DNA of 6,492 bases, taken from Acidobacteriota bacterium. Lineage in GTDB: Bacteria; Acidobacteriota; Thermoanaerobaculia; Multivoradales; JAHEKO01. The notes below the pieces were generated by a model. It was not told where the DNA came from and made no database searches. It worked only from the letters and a program-made list of their open reading frames with translations. Positions 1 through 6,232 of this stretch are shown here, in pieces (position 1 is the stretch's first letter; the number at the start of each line of letters is the position of its first letter). The translations under genes and the position numbers were made by a program. The DNA lies in the NCBI GenBank assembly GCA_024638355.1, contig JAHEKO010000223.1, positions 1 through 6,492 of the forward strand, read 5' to 3'.

Positions 1-617
1 GCGGTCCGGCCAGCAACCTCTTCGCCCGCCTGCGGCCGCAGGTCGAAGCGATCGAGATCCCCCGCGGCTACACCCTCGAGTGGGGCGGCGAATACGAGGA
101 CTCGGGGCGGGCGCAGGGCGCTCTCGCCGCCAGCATCCCCAGCTTCGTGCTGCTCATGGTGCTGGTCACCATCGCGCTCTTCAACTCGCTGCGCCAGCCG
201 CTGGTGATCTGGCTGTGCGTACCGCTGGCGCTGATCGGCGTCACCGTCGGTCTGCTCGGCAGCGGGCAGCCGTTCGGATTCATGGCGCTTCTCGGCTTCC
301 TCAGCCTGATCGGCATGCTGATCAAGAACGCGATCGTGCTGATCGACGAGATCAACGTCCAGATGGACGAAGGCAAGGAGATCGCCCGGGCGATCATCGA
401 GTCGACCGCCAGCCGGCTGCGCCCCGTGGGCATGGCGGCGTCGACGACGGCGCTGGGCATGATTCCGCTGCTGCCCGACGCCTTCTTCGTGGCGATGGCG
501 ATCACCATCATCGCCGGCCTGGTCTTCGCGACCGTGCTGACCATGGTCGTGCTGCCGGTCTTCTACGCCATCGTCTTCCGGGTGCCCACGGCCGCGTTCA
601 AGGAGGGAGCCTCATGA
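1..617 (+). CDS. RND efflux permease, C-terminal fragment (5' end outside window)
   Basis: This is the last 204 residues of an inner-membrane RND transporter, which uses the proton gradient to drive export through a tripartite pump. Reading starts at base 3 and stays open to the TGA at 615-617. The fragment begins in the last part of the periplasmic porter domain (PRGYTLEWGGEYEDS), followed by five hydrophobic segments matching TM8-TM12. TM10 carries the IKNAIVLIDE motif, whose lysine (bases 324-326) matches the proton-relay Lys940 of AcrB. TM11 starts with SRLRP, whose first Arg matches AcrB Arg971. The sequence resembles the HAE1 group, nearer to TriC-like pumps than to AcrB itself; that placement is from memory. 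The stop overlaps the start of the outer-membrane factor gene, so the two should be co-transcribed and translationally coupled. The adaptor gene is presumably upstream. The substrate cannot be told. Confidence 0.95.
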   Translation, partial: GPASNLFARLRPQVEAIEIPRGYTLEWGGEYEDSGRAQGALAASIPSFVLLMVLVTIALFNSLRQPLVIWLCVPLALIGVTVGLLGSGQPFGFMALLGFLSLIGMLIKNAIVLIDEINVQMDEGKEIARAIIESTASRLRPVGMAASTTALGMIPLLPDAFFVAMAITIIAGLVFATVLTMVVLPVFYAIVFRVPTAAFKEGAS

Positions 618-2035
618 GGCGCGCGCTGTCGCTGATCCTGCTGCCGGCGATCGCGCTGGCCGGGTGCACCGTGGGACCGGACTACGAGCCGCCCGAGCTG
701 GCCGTGCCGGACCTCTGGCGGGCGGCGGCCACCGCCGGGCTGATGGAGGGCGAGGCCAACCTCCATCTCTGGTGGTCGGGGCTCCGGGATCCGGTCCTCG
801 ACGAGCTCATCGGCCGTGTCGAGAGCGACAGCCTCGACCTCCAGATCGCCGCCGCTCGGATCGCGGAAGCACGCGCCCGTCTGGGCGTCGCTCGCGGACG
901 GCGGATGCCCGACGTCGACGCCCGCGGCTCCGCCGGGGTCAGCGAGCGGAGCGACAACGGACCGCTGGGCTTGCTGGCTCCTCCCGGCGGCTTCGGCTCC
1001 CAGGAGCTCTACGACGTCGGCTTCGACGCCAGCTGGGAGATCGACGTCTTCGGCCGCATCCGGCGGTCCACCGAGTCCGCCGCGGCGGCCGTGGAGGCCT
1101 CGATCGAAGACTACCGCGACGTCCTGGTGACCCTCTACGCCGAGGTCGCGCGCAACTACGTCGAGGCACGCGCGCTCCAGGCGCGGATCGCCTACGCCGA
1201 GGCCAACGCCCGCGCCCAGCGCGGCAGCCTCCGCCTGACGCGCGACCGCCACGAGGCCGGCGCCACCTCGGCGCTGGACGTGGCGCAGGCGGAATCGAAC
1301 CTCAAGACCACCGAGGCCGCGATCCCGAGCTTCCGGATCGCGCTGCGCTTCGCGCTCAACCGGCTGGCGGTCCTGCTCGGCCAGCCGCCCGGCTCCCTCG
1401 ACGAGATCATGTCGTCGGCGCGCGGCCTCCCGGATCCCGAGCCCGAGCTGGTGGCCGGCGTGCCGGCGGACCTGATGCGCCAGCGGCCCGACCTGCGGCG
1501 GGCGGAGCGGCTTCTCGCCGCGCAGACGGCGCAGGTCGGAGTCGCCACGGCCGACCTCTATCCGCGCTTCTCGCTGTCGGGGTTCTTCGCGGTGCAGGCG
1601 ACCCGGCTCGGCGACCTGACCGAGGGCGACAGCCTGACCTGGGGCATCTCGCTGCCGATTCGCTGGAACCTGTTCGACGGCGGGCGCGTTCGTAGCGTGA
1701 TCGACATCGAAGAGGCCCGCGCCGAGCAGGCGCTGATCGGCTACGAGCGCGCTCTGCTCCTCGCCCTGGAAGAGGTCGAGAACGCGCTCGTCGCCTATGC
1801 CCTCGAGGGCCAGCGGCGCGACAAGCTGGCGGCGGCGGTGGCGGCCACCGAGCGCACGGTCGAGCTGGTCGACACGCAGTACCGGGCCGGCCTCACCGAC
1901 TTCCAGAACGTGCTCGACGCCCAGCGCTCCCTCTTCCAGCAGCAGGACCGGCTCGCCGCCAGCGAAGGCCAGGTGGTGCAGAACCTCATCGCCATCTACA
2001 AAGCGCTCGGCGGCGGCTGGGATCCGGGCGCCTGA
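614..2035 (+). CDS. Outer-membrane efflux lipoprotein, NodT/OprM family (TolC-like channel)
   Basis: This 473-residue protein is the outer-membrane exit duct of the RND pump encoded just upstream. It has a short signal peptide and the lipobox LAGC with Cys18 as the lipidated residue, then the family N-terminus VGPDYEPPELAVPDLW (20-35). Two OEP repeats follow, roughly 55-255 and 280-465. Family landmarks are SWEIDVFGRIRR (140-151), RQRPDLRRAERLLAA (289-303), ATADLYPRFSLSGFF (311-325), WNLFDGGR (351-358) and YRAGLTDFQNVLDAQRSLF (423-441). Length is normal for the family. The ATG at 614 overlaps the permease stop as ATGA and has an excellent Shine-Dalgarno (AAGGAGGG, 600-607) six bases upstream. 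A long upstream extension of the same frame is open but is only a shadow of the permease gene. The coupling argues for a dedicated exporter rather than a shared TolC. Confidence 0.96.
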   Translation: MRRALSLILLPAIALAGCTVGPDYEPPELAVPDLWRAAATAGLMEGEANLHLWWSGLRDPVLDELIGRVESDSLDLQIAAARIAEARARLGVARGRRMPDVDARGSAGVSERSDNGPLGLLAPPGGFGSQELYDVGFDASWEIDVFGRIRRSTESAAAAVEASIEDYRDVLVTLYAEVARNYVEARALQARIAYAEANARAQRGSLRLTRDRHEAGATSALDVAQAESNLKTTEAAIPSFRIALRFALNRLAVLLGQPPGSLDEIMSSARGLPDPEPELVAGVPADLMRQRPDLRRAERLLAAQTAQVGVATADLYPRFSLSGFFAVQATRLGDLTEGDSLTWGISLPIRWNLFDGGRVRSVIDIEEARAEQALIGYERALLLALEEVENALVAYALEGQRRDKLAAAVAATERTVELVDTQYRAGLTDFQNVLDAQRSLFQQQDRLAASEGQVVQNLIAIYKALGGGWDPGA

Positions 2036-2059
2036 CCGCCTCTCGGAGCCTCTCGGTGG

Positions 2060-2065
2060 TAGAGT
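2060..2065 (+). promoter_or_regulatory. Possible -10 element (TAGAGT) upstream of the lipoprotein pair
   Basis: TAGAGT fits a relaxed sigma-70 -10 box. It sits in the only gap between the efflux operon and the first small lipoprotein, inside GGTAGAGT. No convincing -35 lies 16-18 bases upstream. A similar GGTATGAT occurs ahead of the NfeD gene, which slightly raises its credibility. Confidence 0.22.
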
Positions 2066-2069
2066 CCCG

Positions 2070-2117
2070 GCGGGGGCGCACCCTGTAGGCACTTCGCTTG
2101 CAGGTTGCAGCCCCCGC
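2070..2117 (+). promoter_or_regulatory. Strong imperfect hairpin in the leader, ending directly at the start codon
   Basis: The sequence folds almost end to end. GCGGGGGC (2070-2077) pairs perfectly with GCCCCCGC (2110-2117). GCA (2078-2080) pairs with TGC (2106-2108), leaving A2109 bulged. C2081/T2105 is a mismatch. CCTGTAGGC (2082-2090) pairs with GCTTGCAGG (2096-2104) with two G-U wobbles around the loop ACTTC. The result is about 20 base pairs, and its last base abuts the ATG at 2118. There is no U-tract, so it is not a typical intrinsic terminator, although it could end or stabilise the efflux transcript. A translational control element in the lipoprotein mRNA leader is equally possible. 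The structure is seen in the sequence; the function is inferred. Confidence 0.5.
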
Positions 2118-2576
2118 ATGGTCTCGACGATGCGCTCGGCGCGAATCCCACTCCTGCGGCTCTGCCTGACGACGGTCCTCCTGGCCGTCGGCTGCTCCGG
2201 CACCACCACCACCACGACCGCCCCCGACGGCACGCCGCTGGTCTTCTCGGGCACGGTCACCTTCCAGGGCAGAAGCTCGCACGACTTCGATCTGGAGGAC
2301 GACGCGCTCCTCTCCATCACGCTCGCCGAGATCAAGGTCCTGCTCTTCGACCAGAGCCAGGCCTCGCCGAACAACCTGACCCTGGGCTTCGGCCTCGGCC
2401 AGCGCGACGCGGGGGGAGGCGAGTGCAGGCTGACCACCAACGTTCTCATCAACGAGGGGCAGCTGCAGGTCTACCGGCTATCCCAAGACACCTACTGCTT
2501 GAGCATGTTCGACGCCGGCGCACTTCCCGAGGACGCGGTGATCGGCTACGAGCTCCGGGGTGAGATAACCCGCTGA
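2118..2576 (+). CDS. Small lipoprotein of unknown function, paralogue of the next gene
   Basis: This 152-residue predicted lipoprotein has a basic start, a hydrophobic core and the lipobox LAVGC with Cys26; Ser at +2 suggests outer-membrane sorting. A threonine run (29-34) forms a linker, then a beta-rich domain of about 110 residues runs from FSGTVTFQG. Two cysteines in the mature domain, Cys103 and Cys127, probably form a disulfide. The domain aligns with that of the next gene through FSGT, the LTLGFGLGQRD block, the Cys pair and a final YEL-type strand. It recalls PPC-like beta-sandwich domains of secreted proteins, but I recognise no family. The start is uncertain: ATG at 2118 and ATG at 2130 (Met5) both work, both keep a valid signal peptide, and neither has a clear Shine-Dalgarno because the preceding bases form the leader hairpin. 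A signal peptide in frame supports it as a real gene. Confidence 0.8.
   Translation: MVSTMRSARIPLLRLCLTTVLLAVGCSGTTTTTTAPDGTPLVFSGTVTFQGRSSHDFDLEDDALLSITLAEIKVLLFDQSQASPNNLTLGFGLGQRDAGGGECRLTTNVLINEGQLQVYRLSQDTYCLSMFDAGALPEDAVIGYELRGEITR
2202..2219 (+). repeat. In-frame ACC trinucleotide run encoding six threonines
   Basis: Four ACC codons followed by ACG ACC encode a Thr tract just after the lipidated Cys. It is a short microsatellite that could change length in steps of one residue without a frameshift. It probably serves as a flexible linker between the lipid anchor and the folded domain. Confidence 0.6.
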
Positions 2577-2592
2577 TCGATCGAGGAATGAG

Positions 2593-3045
2593 ATGAAGTC
2601 CAGCTTCCGCGTCAAAGCGGCCACCTGGGTGGCCGTTCTGGCCCTGACCAGCACCGGGTTCGGCTGCTCCGACGATCCCGCTCCGACCGCACCGGTAGAG
2701 GAGCCCATGGACGTCCCGCGGGTCACCGAGACCTTTACCGGCACCTTCGGCCAGGGTGAGAGCTCGAACAACGTGTTCACGGTCAGCCAGACCGGCGGCG
2801 TGGAGCTCAGGATCACCAAGCTCGAGCCGGTCCGCACGCTCACCGTGGGCATGGGCATCGGCAACTGGGACGAAAGCCTGGAGACGCCCTGCCAGGTGTT
2901 CGCCTCCGACGGCCGGGTGGTGGTCAACGCCGTTCTCGTCTCGCTGGGCGTCACGGCCGGCGAGTACTGCGTGCAGGTTCGCGACGTCGGCAACGTCTTT
3001 CCCGGCGCCACGGTCTCGTACACCGTACAAGTTCTGCACCCCTGA
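2593..3045 (+). CDS. Small lipoprotein of unknown function, paralogue of the preceding gene
   Basis: This 150-residue predicted lipoprotein has signal peptide residues 1-24 and lipobox GFGC with Cys25; Ser at +2 fits outer-membrane sorting. A Pro/Ala/Glu-rich linker (29-45) leads to a beta-rich domain from FTGTFGQGESS (48-58). It has LTVGMGIGNWD (83-93), matching LTLGFGLGQRD in its neighbour, and two cysteines (Cys100, Cys126) matching the neighbour's Cys103 and Cys127. The ending YCVQVRDVGN...YTVQVLHP resembles the last strands of PPC-like domains found in secreted proteins of Acidobacteriota; that is recalled, not searched. ATG at 2593 has GAGG at 2583-2586, six bases upstream. It lies 16 bases after the first lipoprotein, so the two are surely one transcription unit. 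The role is unknown; a periplasm-facing binding or structural part is plausible. Confidence 0.87.
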   Translation: MKSSFRVKAATWVAVLALTSTGFGCSDDPAPTAPVEEPMDVPRVTETFTGTFGQGESSNNVFTVSQTGGVELRITKLEPVRTLTVGMGIGNWDESLETPCQVFASDGRVVVNAVLVSLGVTAGEYCVQVRDVGNVFPGATVSYTVQVLHP

Positions 3046-3063
3046 GCCGGCCCGGCGAAGCGG

Positions 3064-3069
3064 TATGAT
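3064..3069 (+). promoter_or_regulatory. Possible -10 element (TATGAT) for the NfeD operon
   Basis: TATGAT differs from the TATAAT consensus by one base and stands out in this GC-rich sequence. It lies 55 bases before the TTG start of the NfeD gene, in the only gap ahead of that operon. I see no good -35 hexamer at 16-18 bases spacing, so the call rests on position and on the -10 match. Confidence 0.35.
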
Positions 3070-3070
3070 G

Positions 3071-3093
3071 GGGACGGTTTCTCGACCTGTCCC
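3071..3093 (+). promoter_or_regulatory. Small leader hairpin before the NfeD operon
   Basis: GGGAC (3071-3075) pairs with GTCCC (3089-3093), and GGT (3076-3078) pairs with ACC (3085-3087) around the loop TTCTCG, with T3088 bulged. The eight-pair stem lies just after the TATGAT box. It lacks a U-tract. It may mark the end of the lipoprotein transcript or the 5' end of the next one; no firm role can be given. Confidence 0.3.
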
Positions 3094-3111
3094 GAACGGC
3101 CGCTTACCGTC

Positions 3112-3117
3112 GAGGAG
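3112..3117 (+). promoter_or_regulatory. Ribosome binding site fixing the TTG start of the NfeD gene
   Basis: GAGGAG lies six bases upstream of TTG at 3124. The next in-frame ATG is Met18, inside the first membrane helix and without such a site, so this motif decides the start. Confidence 0.75.
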
Positions 3118-3123
3118 TACGAC

Positions 3124-3561
3124 TTGGCTTGGTGGATCTGGGTACTGATCGGACTGCTGCTCCTGGGCGCCGAAATGGCCTTCCCGGGAGGCATCGTGCT
3201 GCTCTTCTTCGGGGCCGCCGCCCTCATCGTAGGGCTGCTGGTCGCACCCGGTCTCGACGTCCCGATCTGGGGTGAGTTCGCGCTCTTCTCGCTGCTCTCG
3301 CTCGTCTCGCTCTACTCGCTGCGCGGCCCCATTCAGCGACGCCTCAAGCGCGGCGACGCCGCGGCGGCCGATATCGATTCCCTGCGCGGCGAGGTCGCCG
3401 TGCTGGCCCAGGACCTGGGCCCCGGCGCCAACGGCAAGGCCGAGCTGCGAGGCACCACCTGGAGCGCCCACAACGTCGGCGACACGCCGCTCGCGGCCGG
3501 CCAGAGCTGCGTCGTCGAGCGCGTCGAGGGACTGACTCTTTTCGTCAAGGGGAACTCATGA
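3124..3561 (+). CDS. nfeD: Short NfeD-family membrane protein
   Basis: This 145-residue inner-membrane protein is the usual partner of stomatin/SPFH proteins. It has three hydrophobic segments (about 4-20, 22-42 and 49-66), including the family pattern GAEMAFPGG at the first loop, then a basic stretch (QRRLKRG). A C-terminal OB-fold-like domain runs about 87-143, with RGEVAVLAQDLGPGANGKAELRGTTW-type strands and VVERVEGLTLFV at the end. This is the short type without the N-terminal serine protease domain of long NfeD proteins, so no proteolytic activity is expected. Start is TTG with GAGGAG six bases before it. The stop overlaps the next gene's start as ATGA, so the two are probably coupled. 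Known NfeD-SPFH pairs form membrane assemblies; the exact function is debated. Confidence 0.9.
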   Translation: MAWWIWVLIGLLLLGAEMAFPGGIVLLFFGAAALIVGLLVAPGLDVPIWGEFALFSLLSLVSLYSLRGPIQRRLKRGDAAAADIDSLRGEVAVLAQDLGPGANGKAELRGTTWSAHNVGDTPLAAGQSCVVERVEGLTLFVKGNS

Positions 3562-4484
3562 CCACCACCCTCATCGTCTTCATCGTCTTCGCCATCCTGG
3601 TGATCATCATCATCGCCAAGACGGCGGTCGTCGTGCCGCAGCAGAACGCCTACGTGATCGAGCGGCTCGGCAAATTCCACAAGGTGCTCGACGCCGGCTT
3701 CCACATCCTGCTGCCGTTCTTCGACGCCATCCGCTACAAGCACTCGCTCAAGGAGTCGGCGATCGACATCCCCGAGCAGGTTTGCATCACCCGGGACAAC
3801 GTCCAGGTCGGCGTCGACGGCGTGCTCTACCTCAAGGTGATGGATCCGCAGCGAGCCTCCTACGGGGTCACCAACTACCTGTTCGCGATCACCCAGCTCG
3901 CCCAGACGACGCTGCGCAGCGAGGTCGGCAAGATCGACCTCGACCGCACGTTCGAGGAGCGCACCCACATCAACACCCAGGTGGTCGCCGAGGTCGACAA
4001 GGCCTCCGATCCGTGGGGGATCAAGGTGCTGCGCTACGAGATCAAGAACATCAACCCGCCCCAGGACGTGCTCGCGGCCATGGAGAAGCAGATGCGCGCC
4101 GAGCGCGAGAAGCGGGCGGTGATCCTGACCTCCGAGGGCACCCGCGACGCCGCCATCAACAACGCCGAGGGCGAAAAGCAGCAGGTGATCAAGGCCTCCG
4201 AGGCGGTCAAGCAGAAGCAGGTCAACGAGGCCGAGGGCGAGGCGGCGGCGATCGAGGCGGTGGCCAGCGCGACCGCGGAGGGGATCCGGCGGGTGGCCGC
4301 CGCGATCCAGCTTCCGGGCGGCGCGGAGGCCGTGCAGCTGCGGGTCGCCGAGAGCTACATCGAGCGCTTCGGCGAGCTGGCGAAGACCACCAACACGCTC
4401 ATCCTGCCCGCCGACGTGGCCGACGTGGCGTCGATGATCTCGGTGGCGATGAAGGCGGTCGACCAGCGGCGCACCCAGCCGTAG
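3558..4484 (+). CDS. qmcA: SPFH/stomatin-like membrane protein, QmcA type
   Basis: This 308-residue protein has one N-terminal membrane helix (about 4-20) with no cleavage site. An SPFH/band 7 domain (about 22-185) starts VVVPQQNAYVIERLGKF and includes IPEQVCITRDNVQVGVDGVLY, LRSEVGKIDLD and DPWGIKVLRYEIKNINPP. A charged Ala/Glu-rich helix follows (about 172-245: MEKQMRAEREKRA, NNAEGEKQQVIKASEA), expected to form a coiled coil. The C-terminal segment ends in RRTQP, like the RTQP I recall at the end of E. coli QmcA. Length equals that family's usual size of about 300. ATG at 3558 has AAGGGGA (3547-3553) five bases upstream and overlaps the NfeD stop. QmcA proteins form large cage-like oligomers on the membrane and are linked to membrane domains and quality control by FtsH in E. 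coli. Identity is firm; the role here is inferred. Confidence 0.93.
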   Translation: MTTTLIVFIVFAILVIIIIAKTAVVVPQQNAYVIERLGKFHKVLDAGFHILLPFFDAIRYKHSLKESAIDIPEQVCITRDNVQVGVDGVLYLKVMDPQRASYGVTNYLFAITQLAQTTLRSEVGKIDLDRTFEERTHINTQVVAEVDKASDPWGIKVLRYEIKNINPPQDVLAAMEKQMRAEREKRAVILTSEGTRDAAINNAEGEKQQVIKASEAVKQKQVNEAEGEAAAIEAVASATAEGIRRVAAAIQLPGGAEAVQLRVAESYIERFGELAKTTNTLILPADVADVASMISVAMKAVDQRRTQP

Positions 4485-4496
4485 CGGAGCCCCGAT

Positions 4497-6167
4497 ATGA
4501 CACGCGACGAACTGATCGAGCTGCTCTCCCGTGCCCGCTGGCACGACCTGACCGCGCCGCTCTCCATCTTCACCCCGCCCTTCCCCGGCGAGATGCCGCT
4601 CCAGGTGCACTTCTTCAAGCGCCTCACCGGATCCTGGGGCGGCGGTCAGGGCGCCAACGGCCAGCTGATCGAGTGGAGCAACAACACCGGCACCCATCTG
4701 GTCGGGCCGCGCGCCTTCCACTCCGGCGCGCGGGCGCTCGCCGACATCCCGCTGACCGACCTCTCGGGCGAGGGCGTGGTGGTCGACGTGTCGGCGGACG
4801 TCGTCGACCATGGCTTCTACACGCCCGAGATGATCGAGGCGCGCGCCGAGGTCCGCGACGGCGACATCCTGGTGATCCACACCGGCTACGGCCGCTACGC
4901 CTGGGACCGCCCCGACGTCGAGAACCCCGCGGCCCAGGGCGGCGTCGAGAACAAGGAGTTCGGCTACTACGTCCGGCATCCCGGGCCGTCGCCCGACTTC
5001 TTCGATTGGGCGCTCGGCAAGCGGCTCAAGGTCGTCGGCGTCGACTGCGGCTCGGCCGAGCACCCGATGAACACCAACATCCGCCGGCTCCACCCCGGCG
5101 AGTTCGAGAAGGCCGACGCGCGGGCGCGCGAGCTCCTGGGCAAGAGCTGGGACGAGGCCTTCCCGCCCGCCGACTACTACGACCTCTCCCACCGCCGGCT
5201 GCCGAAGTCCGGCCTGCTGCTGGCCGAGGCTCTGGGCGGCGATCTCGGCCGCCTGCTCGACCAACGCGCCTGGTTCCTCTTTCCCGCTCTGCCGTTCATG
5301 GAGGTCGAGTCGGCGTGGAGCCGGGTGGTGGCGCTCCAGGCTCCCGAGGGCAGCGACGAGCGCGAGTTTCTCGACGCGATGGGCGAGACCGAGCTGCTCG
5401 ACATGACCCTGCCGTTCAGCGTGCAGACTCCGCAGTGGGCCAACTACGAGCCGTTGTCGATCAAGTACACCAAGCGCGTCGGCGGCCAGGACCTCGGCCT
5501 CGGCCGCAACAACGCCCACTGCCGCGCCAGCTTCCATCTGGCCACGCACATGGACGGCGAAAAGCACTTCTGGGCGGCGGGTCGCACCATCGGCCAGGTG
5601 CCGCTCGAGTACTGGCATGGCCCGGGCGTCATCGTCGACATCTCCGACGCGGTGAGCGACTCGAGCGTCTACACGCCCCAGATGATCGAAGAGCGCGTCG
5701 ACTTTCGCGACGGCGACATCCTGCTGATCAAGACCGGCTGGCACCGCTTCGGCTGGAACAGCCCGGACTCCGACGAGTTCCGCTACATGATCCAGCACCC
5801 CGGACCGTCACCCGAGTTCGCCGACTGGTGCGTCGAGCGCAAGGTCAAGTGGCTCGGCATCGACTGCGTCGCCATGGAGCACCCGATGAACACCATCCAG
5901 CGGATCTTTCACCCGGGAACGTTCGCCGTCGCCAACGAGAAGATCAAGGCGCAGTACGGCGGCGACTGGGACGAGGTCTATCCGCAAGACAAGTACTACC
6001 AGGACATGCACCTCAACCTCTTCCCCAAGCGCATCGTCCACGCCGAGAACCTCGGCGGCGACATCGCCGCAGCCGAGAGCGGCCGTTACTACATCGGGGC
6101 GTTCGTGCAGCGCGGGATGGAGCTGGCGTCGTGCTGGGGGCGGTTCGTGGCGTTCCGCGAGCGCTAG
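4497..6167 (+). CDS. Two-domain cyclase-family protein (tandem kynurenine formamidase-like domains)
   Basis: This 556-residue protein has no signal peptide, so it is probably a cytoplasmic hydrolase. It is about twice the usual cyclase-family (PF04199) length and consists of two homologous halves, about 1-290 and 291-556. Matching landmarks are 284-285 residues apart early on and 273 apart later, because the first half has an 11-residue insertion around 135-160. The family motif HxGTHxDxPxH appears in the second half as His347, His351, Asp353 and His357 (Ala and Glu replace its Gly and Pro). His505 and Glu517, 12 apart, match the second metal pair of KynB. In the first half the motif reads Asn63, His67, Val69, Ala73, so three of four key residues are lost, though His232 and Glu244 remain. 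Both halves share DCxxxEHPMNT and HPGPSP. ATG at 4497 has GGAG seven bases upstream and lies 12 bases after qmcA, suggesting one operon. The substrate is unknown: the family cleaves amides such as N-formylkynurenine or cyclic compounds, and no tryptophan-pathway gene is nearby. Confidence 0.9.
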   Translation: MTRDELIELLSRARWHDLTAPLSIFTPPFPGEMPLQVHFFKRLTGSWGGGQGANGQLIEWSNNTGTHLVGPRAFHSGARALADIPLTDLSGEGVVVDVSADVVDHGFYTPEMIEARAEVRDGDILVIHTGYGRYAWDRPDVENPAAQGGVENKEFGYYVRHPGPSPDFFDWALGKRLKVVGVDCGSAEHPMNTNIRRLHPGEFEKADARARELLGKSWDEAFPPADYYDLSHRRLPKSGLLLAEALGGDLGRLLDQRAWFLFPALPFMEVESAWSRVVALQAPEGSDEREFLDAMGETELLDMTLPFSVQTPQWANYEPLSIKYTKRVGGQDLGLGRNNAHCRASFHLATHMDGEKHFWAAGRTIGQVPLEYWHGPGVIVDISDAVSDSSVYTPQMIEERVDFRDGDILLIKTGWHRFGWNSPDSDEFRYMIQHPGPSPEFADWCVERKVKWLGIDCVAMEHPMNTIQRIFHPGTFAVANEKIKAQYGGDWDEVYPQDKYYQDMHLNLFPKRIVHAENLGGDIAAAESGRYYIGAFVQRGMELASCWGRFVAFRER

Positions 6168-6232
6168 CCGTTTGCGCCGGATCGGCTGAGTGCGGTGCGA
6201 TCAGGCGGTGCGGCAGAGTGCGATCTTCGAGG

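Noticed and set aside
80..613. An upstream in-frame extension of the outer-membrane factor gene
   Set aside because: The extension is Arg/Gly/Ala-rich and overlaps the permease in another frame. The signal peptide with lipobox starts at 614, right after a perfect Shine-Dalgarno.
563..2452. A 629-codon minus-strand open frame opposite the outer-membrane factor and first lipoprotein
   Set aside because: It spans two genes and a hairpin leader, has no recognisable motif, and is explained by the low stop-codon frequency at high GC.
3046..3056. GCCGG-C-CCGGC inverted repeat just after the second lipoprotein
   Set aside because: A single-base loop cannot close a hairpin, and the sequence is simple GC-rich palindrome noise.
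3333..5798. An 821-codon open frame on the minus strand
   Set aside because: It runs antisense to three well-supported genes (NfeD, qmcA, double cyclase). Its translation is dominated by Leu, Gly, Asp, Val and His with no domain pattern, as expected from the complement of GC-rich codons.
6166..6187. AGCCG/CGGCT inverted repeat over the cyclase stop, considered as a terminator
   Set aside because: The stem has only five pairs with a 12-base loop and no U-tract, so it is not better than chance in this composition.
6195..6225. GTGCGATC repeated twice (6195-6202 and 6218-6225) in the convergent gap
   Set aside because: An eight-base direct repeat with an offset of 23 in GC-rich noncoding DNA is short and isolated. 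It shows no inverted symmetry or other sign of an operator or attachment site.
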